A stretch of DNA of 13,895 nucleotides. It comes from an uncultured Lachnospiraceae bacterium. GTDB taxonomy: Bacteria; Bacillota; Clostridia; Lachnospirales; Lachnospiraceae. The stretch lies in contig CADCRB010000159.1 of NCBI GenBank assembly GCA_902803745.1, forward strand, positions 1 through 13,895, given 5' to 3'. The notes beneath the pieces were generated by a model. The model saw only the letters and a list, made by a program, of their open reading frames with translations, had not been told where the DNA came from and searched no databases. The stretch's first letter is position 1. The number at the start of each line of letters is the position of its first letter. Made by a program: the position numbers and the translations under genes. Positions 6,743-12,053 of the stretch are shown piece after piece.

Positions 6743-8761
6743 ATGAAAAAACTGAATCTGCTCGCACCGTTTGAGCATAACGTATTCTTAAGAGGCAGAG
6801 GAAGAGAGAAGGTCAGGTATCTGCAGATACCGTCATTTCTTGACAGAAACAAGCTGGAGGAGGATCTGAAGAACGGAGCGCTTTATTTCGAAAACGTAAA
6901 AAAGCAGACGGACCGCAGACCTTCAAAGACAGTAGTGATAAGGGCAGACAATGAGGAGAATGGTTTAATGGCAGTCACTTATCTCGCTGCAGCATACAAT
7001 CAGACAGATGACAGTGATGCCGGCGAGTATGATGATGATGCTGATCTTTTGACTGAGGCCGATGATGATTACTTTGAATCTGAGGATCTGCCGGACGAAG
7101 AATATGTCGGAGATGACGGCGAAGAGAATCCGGGACCCGAGGATGCCGAGGAGTGGCTTGAAAGCAAGTACAGGCTTCCTCTGCTCGATATAGAAGAAAT
7201 AAAAAGGGTATGGGGCCATGAGGATGCAAGCATCTTTATAAGTAACGGATTCGGAATGCAGGGGCAGAATAACGAAAGAGAGAAGACTCCATGGTGGTTT
7301 GCCTGCAAGGAAGAGCCAATATGTATTGTGGTAAAAAGTGTCTTATGCAGCGCCTTCGGAGGATTCGGAGGGAATGTTTATGACAGATTCTCGACAGAAG
7401 TGGCTGCGCATTTTCCCAATAACCGGCATATATATATTCTGGAAATAAAAAGCAAAGATGCGGGTTTATTTGAAGGTACCTTTGATGATGACATATTTCC
7501 TGAAGGGAATGTCTCAAACGAGAATCCTTCCTTCACTCAGATGGTGCTGGATCAGGCGGCCGCAGTGATCGATATCAACAGCAGGTGGGATAAGAAAAAA
7601 GAAGCCGCCTATCGAAGAGAGCAGTTTGAAAACTGGGTCGCAGAAGAAGGGTTCAGTCTTTCGGAGGATTTTCCCACCGCAAGGATCGTACAGAGGATCA
7701 CTGGTATGAAGAATCCGGCCAAGTCGATGCTGATGAAAAGGATAATCAATTATATCCGTGAGCAGGGGGATCCCGGTGTGGAGCTTAGGGAAGAGGATTT
7801 TGATATCCTTAAGAAGTTCGCGAACATAATGGAAAAGAAAAGCCTTGATGACGCATTAAGTGTAAAGAAGCTTGAGAGGGAACTCTATGGCATGGAGGAC
7901 GTGAAGAGGCAGGTGCGCGAGATCGTGGATGTGATGAAGTATTACAAAAGAAGAGAGACTGTGGGACTCGGCAAAGGCAGCTTTCATAATGTGCATCTCC
8001 TGATAGGGGCTCCGGGTACTGCGAAGACCACAGTGGCAAAGCTTATGGGCAATATGATGATGGAGCAGAACCTTCTGCCCGGTAACCGTTTTACCTGTGT
8101 GAACGGTGCTGATCTTAAGGGTATGTTTGTAGGGCATACTGCTCCGAAGGTGCACAGGATCTTTGAGAATAATGACATTATAATGATCGATGAGGCTTAT
8201 TCCCTTGTGGCTCGTGACGGCTGGGACAGGGGCGGAGACGGATTCAGCCAGGAGGCAGTGGCAGCGCTTATCACGGAGATAGAGGAGCATGGCCCGGAGA
8301 AGCTGGTTCTTTTCGCAGGCTACGGAGGCATCGATGTGGATGACAAGGACAATCTGATGAAGGGCTTTATTGACTCCAATCCCGGACTGAAGAGCCGTAT
8401 CAATTCGACAATTTTCTTCAAGTCCTATACTCCGGACGAAATGGTGGAGATAGTGCATATCCTGGCCAGGACCCAGCAGTTCAGCCTGACAAAGAGCGCT
8501 GATGAAGATCTGCGGGCGTACTTTGCTGAGCGTGTGAGGGACAGAAACTTCGGAAACGGGAGGGAGGCCAGGAGCCTGCTGCAGAATGCGACCATATTTG
8601 CCGCAAAGAGGACCAGGGATATAAAAGCCGTCAGATCGGCAAGAAGCAGACTTCAGGCGATCACTGCCTCCGATATCAGACAGGCGATACAAAGGCAGAG
8701 GAGAAGCACAGCAATGCAGAATGGAAGGCAGTCAGCCGGCGGCTTCGGATTTATGGTGTAA
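6743..8761 (+). CDS. Second CbbX/SpoVK-type AAA+ ATPase, large acidic N-terminal half and FGF tail
   Basis: This is the last gene of the operon (672 residues), with AAAAAAAGGAGG before the start at 6743. The C-terminal AAA+ module is of the CbbX/SpoVK type. Walker A is GAPGTAKT (422-429), with Ala427 where glycine is usual; MFVGHTAPKV (461-470) is the pore-loop segment. Walker B is IIMIDE (479-484), the sensor-1 region is LFAGYGG, the arginine finger is Arg552 in NPGLKSR, and sensor 2 is FGNGREAR (603-610). The first 380 residues contain a strand plus helix at 62-85 (TVVIRADNEENGLMAVTYLA) that parallels the equivalent part of the preceding ATPase. An Asp/Glu-rich stretch follows (90-140), then a longer mixed region with GFGG near 207. 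The protein ends in GGFGFMV, so both paralogues carry F-G-F near the C-terminus. Known relatives thread or pull the ends of partner proteins (CbbX on Rubisco), but no Rubisco gene is present here. It probably acts with the upstream ATPases and ClpP, which is inference. Confidence 0.92.
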   Translation: MKKLNLLAPFEHNVFLRGRGREKVRYLQIPSFLDRNKLEEDLKNGALYFENVKKQTDRRPSKTVVIRADNEENGLMAVTYLAAAYNQTDDSDAGEYDDDADLLTEADDDYFESEDLPDEEYVGDDGEENPGPEDAEEWLESKYRLPLLDIEEIKRVWGHEDASIFISNGFGMQGQNNEREKTPWWFACKEEPICIVVKSVLCSAFGGFGGNVYDRFSTEVAAHFPNNRHIYILEIKSKDAGLFEGTFDDDIFPEGNVSNENPSFTQMVLDQAAAVIDINSRWDKKKEAAYRREQFENWVAEEGFSLSEDFPTARIVQRITGMKNPAKSMLMKRIINYIREQGDPGVELREEDFDILKKFANIMEKKSLDDALSVKKLERELYGMEDVKRQVREIVDVMKYYKRRETVGLGKGSFHNVHLLIGAPGTAKTTVAKLMGNMMMEQNLLPGNRFTCVNGADLKGMFVGHTAPKVHRIFENNDIIMIDEAYSLVARDGWDRGGDGFSQEAVAALITEIEEHGPEKLVLFAGYGGIDVDDKDNLMKGFIDSNPGLKSRINSTIFFKSYTPDEMVEIVHILARTQQFSLTKSADEDLRAYFAERVRDRNFGNGREARSLLQNATIFAAKRTRDIKAVRSARSRLQAITASDIRQAIQRQRRSTAMQNGRQSAGGFGFMV

Positions 8762-8774
8762 GGATTGTCAGGCT

Positions 8775-8894
8775 GGGACGTACTTTTTGACAAGGATTAT
8801 TGCCACACAATCTGGACAAATTGAACAAGGCACTTTACCATATTTCTTAAATTTACTGTTTGGATTTATTATTAGTTGTCAAAATGTACGTCCC
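8775..8894. repeat. 120-bp MITE-like element with 19-bp terminal inverted repeats
   Basis: The left arm GGGACGTACTTTTTGACAA (8775-8793) and the right arm TTGTCAAAATGTACGTCCC (8876-8894) are reverse complements with a single mismatch. The 82-bp interior is clearly more AT-rich than the flanking genes. The element fills nearly the whole gap between the AAA+ operon and the MATE gene, beginning 13 bp after one stop and ending 17 bp before the next start. A possible 2-bp CT duplication flanks it, too short to prove transposition. Such short elements with long perfect ends are typical of miniature transposable elements moved by an unlinked transposase. An alternative is a long transcribed stem-loop. 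The repeat is seen directly; the mobile nature is inferred. Confidence 0.6.
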
Positions 8895-8911
8895 CTGGCA
8901 ACCCGGGCATT

Positions 8912-10252
8912 ATGAAGCAGATAATAAATATTAACTATATAAAGAAAATACTGATGATCGCAGTCCCGATAATGCTTTCCAACCTTATCTCGCAGCTGCA
9001 GATGCTGATAGACAGGATATTTATCGGGAGACTGTCTCTTGAAAGCATGAGTGCGGTCGGAAATGCGTCTACACCAATGTGGACTTCGATGAGTGTCATG
9101 TTTTCGCTGACTACAGGTGCTACGATCCTTGTAAGCCAGGCATACGGAGCAGGAGAGAATGAAAGGGGGAGGCGCATTCTGGCATCCCTCTTTAAGTACA
9201 ATAACGTGATGGGATTTGTGCTCTTCCTGTTTTGGTTTTTTTACCCGCAGCTGGCATTTTCTCTTATGGGTGTAGATAAGAGTATCATAGGAATGAGTAT
9301 AGACTATGCAAGATACTTTGCCCCCATATTTCTTCTTCAGGGAGTAGGTGTATCTATCAGCTGTCTGCTGTCTGTAAGCCAGAGAACTCAGATAATGTTA
9401 TGGTATGGCGTATCAAGATCACTTGCAAACGTGGTGCTCGATTATGCCATGATCTTCGGACATTTCGGATTTCCTGCGATGGGTGTAAAGGGAGCGGCCC
9501 TGGCCACAACCATTGCGGAGCTGCTGGGTGACATGATTGTTTTTATATATGTGATCAAGTCGAAAGAGCTGATACTTAAGCCGGGACTGTCCGAGATCAT
9601 TTCCTCGAAGTTCAGGCCTTACGTAGAGACAATAAGGCTTGGAGCGCCGGCTGCCTGTGAAGAATTTGCCTGGAATATGGGAAATCTCTACCTTATAGTC
9701 ATGCTTAACAGGATATCTGTGGAAGCTGCCGGAATACACTCTATCATTTTCGGAGTAGAGCTTATTGCCGTTGTCGTGGTGGAATCTATAGCCACGGCAA
9801 CCCTGACTCTTTCAGGATTTGAAACGGGGAGCAGTAATGTAAAAGGTGTCTGGTATGTTGTGATGAATTCTGCAATCTTGAGCTGGGCAATCTCACTGTT
9901 TAACCTGATCATATTTCTACTGTTTCCGACACAGATCCTGGGACTTTTTACCAAGGACGAAGCGGTTATTGCATCAGCCGGGCTTTATCTGCTTATCGTG
10001 GGGATCGATCTGTTTCCGAAGGGCGGAAATATGACCTTCGGCTCCGGTATCAGGGGATATGGAGATCCGGGGTGGATGCTGAAGACCCAGCTTTTCGGGA
10101 CAGCCTTTGTGATCATATTCAGTACTGTCCTGGTAATGGTGCTTCATAAAGGCATCATCAGTATATTCTGTCTTGTGGTTGCCGATGAGACGATCAGATT
10201 CTTCATAAACGGCTGGAAACTTCATCAGATCAAAAAGTGTCATGGGGATTAA
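8912..10252 (+). CDS. MATE family efflux transporter
   Basis: The 446-residue protein is an integral membrane protein with about twelve hydrophobic segments, the normal size for multidrug and toxic compound extrusion (MATE) antiporters. These use a sodium or proton gradient to export organic cations or other small molecules. Family-typical stretches are the N-terminal IAVPIMLSNLISQLQMLIDRIFIG, the GAGENERGRR loop after the second membrane segment, and a GYGDPGWMLKTQL segment in the C-terminal half. The start at 8912 gives a normal short cytoplasmic leader (MKQIININYIKKIL), but no Shine-Dalgarno sequence is visible. The region just upstream is the right arm of the 120-bp inverted-repeat element. 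The 3' end overlaps the following dihydrouridine synthase gene by 11 bp. The substrate cannot be deduced. Confidence 0.93.
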   Translation: MKQIININYIKKILMIAVPIMLSNLISQLQMLIDRIFIGRLSLESMSAVGNASTPMWTSMSVMFSLTTGATILVSQAYGAGENERGRRILASLFKYNNVMGFVLFLFWFFYPQLAFSLMGVDKSIIGMSIDYARYFAPIFLLQGVGVSISCLLSVSQRTQIMLWYGVSRSLANVVLDYAMIFGHFGFPAMGVKGAALATTIAELLGDMIVFIYVIKSKELILKPGLSEIISSKFRPYVETIRLGAPAACEEFAWNMGNLYLIVMLNRISVEAAGIHSIIFGVELIAVVVVESIATATLTLSGFETGSSNVKGVWYVVMNSAILSWAISLFNLIIFLLFPTQILGLFTKDEAVIASAGLYLLIVGIDLFPKGGNMTFGSGIRGYGDPGWMLKTQLFGTAFVIIFSTVLVMVLHKGIISIFCLVVADETIRFFINGWKLHQIKKCHGD

Positions 10253-11240
10253 AGAAACGGGTCACTTATACGAAAAGATGAATGAGAAAAAGATACTTGT
10301 TGAAATGGCGCCGATGGAGGGTATTACGACTGCGACATTCAGGCGGGTATATTCAAGGTGGTTCACGGGCATAGACAGGATGTATACTCCGTTTCTTGTG
10401 GCCAATCAGACTCATAAGTTTAAGAAAAGAGAAAAGAGGGAAATAGAGGAGTACTGTCCGGGGCTCGTCCCGCAGATATTGACAGATCGGGCTGAGCATT
10501 TTATCTGGGCGGCCGCTGAATTAAAAAAGACCGGTTATACAGAAGTAAATCTGAATGCCGGATGTCCTTCATCGACGGTCACGACAAAGAAAAAAGGAGC
10601 AGGGATGCTGCTTGATCCGTCCGCGCTTCGATCTTTCCTGGATGAAGTGTCTGCAGCCAGGGAGACAATGGATATGCCTGAAGTATCTGTTAAGACCAGA
10701 GCAGGATTTTCCTCTTATGACGAGGCTGATGATATAGCGAGGCTCTATGCTGAATATCCTTTAGCTGCAATTATCGTACATCCCCGTATCAGAGACGATT
10801 TTTATGATAAAACCCCGGATCTTAATGCATTCGGGGTTTTTTATGAGCATATAGATCATGAAAAACTTGTATTTAACGGTGACCTGAGATCTTTCGGAGA
10901 TTCCGGGAAGATACTTGATTCCTTTCCCGGGATAAGGGGGATCATGACAGGCCGCGGACTGCTGGCAGATCCTTTTTTGCCCGAGCGGATCAAAAAACAT
11001 GAAAACCTTGGGAAAGATGGATTTTCAGACCGTGAAAAAGAGATTCTGAGCGGTTTTCTCGATGAATTATTCGATGAATACGAGCATGACCTCTCGGAAG
11101 GCACTGCGCTTTTGAAAATGAAAGATCTATGGAATTTCATGGCGGCATCATTCCCTGAGCAGGAGAAAAAGCTGAAGGCGGTAAGGAAAGCTCGCAGCGG
11201 ATGGGAATATAAAGCCGCAGTGAAAAGACTGTTGACATAG
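10242..11240 (+). CDS. tRNA-dihydrouridine synthase (Dus family)
   Basis: Dus enzymes are FMN flavoproteins that reduce specific uridines in tRNA to dihydrouridine using NADPH. The 332-residue product has the family pattern: LVEMAPMEGITTATFRR (FMN-binding first strand), LNAGCPS with catalytic Cys108, KKGAGMLL, VSVKTRAG (Lys151, Arg153), IIVHPR (His180, Arg182), FNGDLRS (Asn212-Asp214) and MTGRGLLADPF (phosphate-binding loop). The C-terminal helical domain (about 255-330) matches the tRNA-binding part. The start is uncertain: ATG at 10242 overlaps the MATE gene by 11 bp, while ATG at 10278 begins closer to the conserved strand; neither has a strong ribosome binding site. Relative to DusB-type proteins the N-terminus is somewhat extended if 10242 is used. 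A terminator-like hairpin lies inside the gene at about residue 190. Confidence 0.93.
   Translation: MGIKETGHLYEKMNEKKILVEMAPMEGITTATFRRVYSRWFTGIDRMYTPFLVANQTHKFKKREKREIEEYCPGLVPQILTDRAEHFIWAAAELKKTGYTEVNLNAGCPSSTVTTKKKGAGMLLDPSALRSFLDEVSAARETMDMPEVSVKTRAGFSSYDEADDIARLYAEYPLAAIIVHPRIRDDFYDKTPDLNAFGVFYEHIDHEKLVFNGDLRSFGDSGKILDSFPGIRGIMTGRGLLADPFLPERIKKHENLGKDGFSDREKEILSGFLDELFDEYEHDLSEGTALLKMKDLWNFMAASFPEQEKKLKAVRKARSGWEYKAAVKRLLT
10809..10842 (+). terminator. Terminator-like hairpin inside the dus coding sequence
   Basis: AAAACCCCG (10809-10817) pairs perfectly with CGGGGTTTT (10832-10840) around a 14-nt loop, and the plus strand continues in a run of six T (10837-10842). This is the structure of an intrinsic terminator, and the A-run on the left arm makes it partly bidirectional. 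It encodes residues of the DKTPDLNAFGVFY segment, so the codons may simply create it by chance. The structure is seen directly; activity is inferred. Confidence 0.4.
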
Positions 11241-11259
11241 CAGCAAAAGGTGGTATATT
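11232..11259 (+). promoter_or_regulatory. Sigma-A type promoter of the metal cassette, overlapping the dus stop
   Basis: A consensus -35 TTGACA (11232-11237) and -10 TATATT (11254-11259) are separated by 16 bp. The -35 box includes the last two codons of dus and abuts its TAG stop. Transcription would begin near 11266, giving a leader of about 140 nt before the TTG start at 11408. The good match, the correct strand and the noncoding interval that follows support it. Confidence 0.62.
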
Positions 11260-11407
11260 TATTCAGTTGGGTTAGCTACTACAAACCATTGCCCGTTGGC
11301 TTGCTTTAACGAAATACTCCGAAACAAGGCGGCAGACTATAAAAATGCATAGAACAGTTTATTATATGGTTAGTATATATTAACTAAAAAGCCGGGGGAT
11401 CAGTCCG
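11241..11407 (+). promoter_or_regulatory. Noncoding leader with two GTTAG-containing operator-like sequences
   Basis: No gene is seen in this 167-bp AT-rich interval. TTGGGTTAGCTACTACAA (11267-11284) directly follows the promoter and resembles the DtxR/IdeR-type box (TTAGGTTAG-CTAACCTAA) mainly in its left half. A second imperfect palindrome, TTAGTATATATTAACTAA (11370-11387), lies closer to the gene. A small hairpin GCC-CGTT-GGC is found near 11291-11300. Control by a metal-dependent repressor would fit the downstream genes, but the matches are imperfect and no riboswitch class is recognised. Confidence 0.3.
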
Positions 11408-11785
11408 TTGAATGTTCAGGATACAGCGATAATAGTAATACTGCTTGTGATCATTGCTTTAGCCGTATACGGAATAATAAGAAGGATCCGCTATGGATCA
11501 TCGTGTTGCGGCTCAAAGAATCCGGGCGAAAAGAGGATAAGGATCAAAGACAAAAACAGATCCCATTATCCGTATAAATATATTCTGGAAGTGGAGGGCA
11601 TGCATTGCAGCAACTGCGCACGCCGTATCGAAAATGCTTTTAACTCAGCCGGCGGAAGATGGGCAACGGCTGATGTGGGAAGAAAAGAAGTGACCCTTAT
11701 CTCCAAGCACGAGGAGACTGACGGGGAATTAAAACGCATAACGGAATCAGCAGGCTATAGTATCAAAAATATCATAAAACAATAA
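11408..11785 (+). CDS. Membrane-anchored HMA-domain protein (heavy-metal binding)
   Basis: The 125-residue protein begins with one transmembrane helix (residues 6-24, TAIIVILLVIIALAVYGII). A basic, cysteine-containing stretch follows (RRIRYGSSCCGSK), like the FeoB-associated Cys-rich membrane proteins. Residues 58-124 form a heavy-metal-associated domain with the metal-binding loop GMHCSNC (Cys67, Cys70). HMA domains carry soft metal ions such as copper, zinc or cadmium and hand them to P1B ATPases. The start is a TTG at 11408, with a G-rich ribosome binding site (GGGGG, 11394-11398) nine bases upstream; no in-frame ATG would keep the membrane helix. It heads a three-gene cassette with a DUF6110 protein and a P1B ATPase. 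It probably presents metal at the membrane to that ATPase, whose own N-terminal domain lacks cysteines. Confidence 0.88.
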   Translation: MNVQDTAIIVILLVIIALAVYGIIRRIRYGSSCCGSKNPGEKRIRIKDKNRSHYPYKYILEVEGMHCSNCARRIENAFNSAGGRWATADVGRKEVTLISKHEETDGELKRITESAGYSIKNIIKQ

Positions 11786-11810
11786 CAGCGATCGAAAGGA
11801 GAAAGGACTA

Positions 11811-12053
11811 ATGAAACTGAAGGGTATCGGATTATTTGCGCTTGGAACTTTGTTCGGACTGGAGGGGATCAAACTTCTGTCATCAAAGGATGCAAAAAAA
11901 CTGTACGCTCACTGCACTGCAGGAGTTCTGCGGGCAAAAGACAGTATTCTCGGTCAGGCCACAACGCTGCAGGAGAACTGTAATGATATCTACGAGGAAG
12001 CAAAGGTGATAAATGAAGAGAGAGCCCAAAAGGAAGAAGTCGTGACCGAATGA
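11811..12053 (+). CDS. DUF6110 family small protein
   Basis: This 80-residue protein matches, from memory, the DUF6110 family, which is found beside heavy-metal P-type ATPases in clostridia. The pattern is an N-terminal hydrophobic segment (residues 3-18, LKGIGLFALGTLFGLE), a conserved SSKDAKKLYAHCTAGVLRAKD stretch with one cysteine and one histidine, and QENCNDIYEEAK with a second cysteine, then an acidic tail. The function is not known. The start at 11811 follows GAAAGGAGAAAGG. The stop overlaps the start of the ATPase gene by ATGA, so the two are probably translationally coupled. A role in metal binding or as an accessory subunit of the pump is inferred from the two cysteines and the conserved context. 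Confidence 0.85.
   Translation: MKLKGIGLFALGTLFGLEGIKLLSSKDAKKLYAHCTAGVLRAKDSILGQATTLQENCNDIYEEAKVINEERAQKEEVVTE

Noticed and set aside
7021..7130. GATGATGATG-type simple repeat
   Set aside because: It is the codon pattern of an Asp/Glu-rich protein stretch, not an independent DNA repeat or array.
7856..8692. 278-codon minus-strand open frame
   Set aside because: Lies fully antisense to the conserved AAA+ module; composition and lack of a start signal mark it as a shadow frame.
8721..8915. 64-codon plus-strand frame across the inverted-repeat element
   Set aside because: Begins inside the AAA+ gene in another frame and shows no conserved protein; the repeat structure explains the sequence better.
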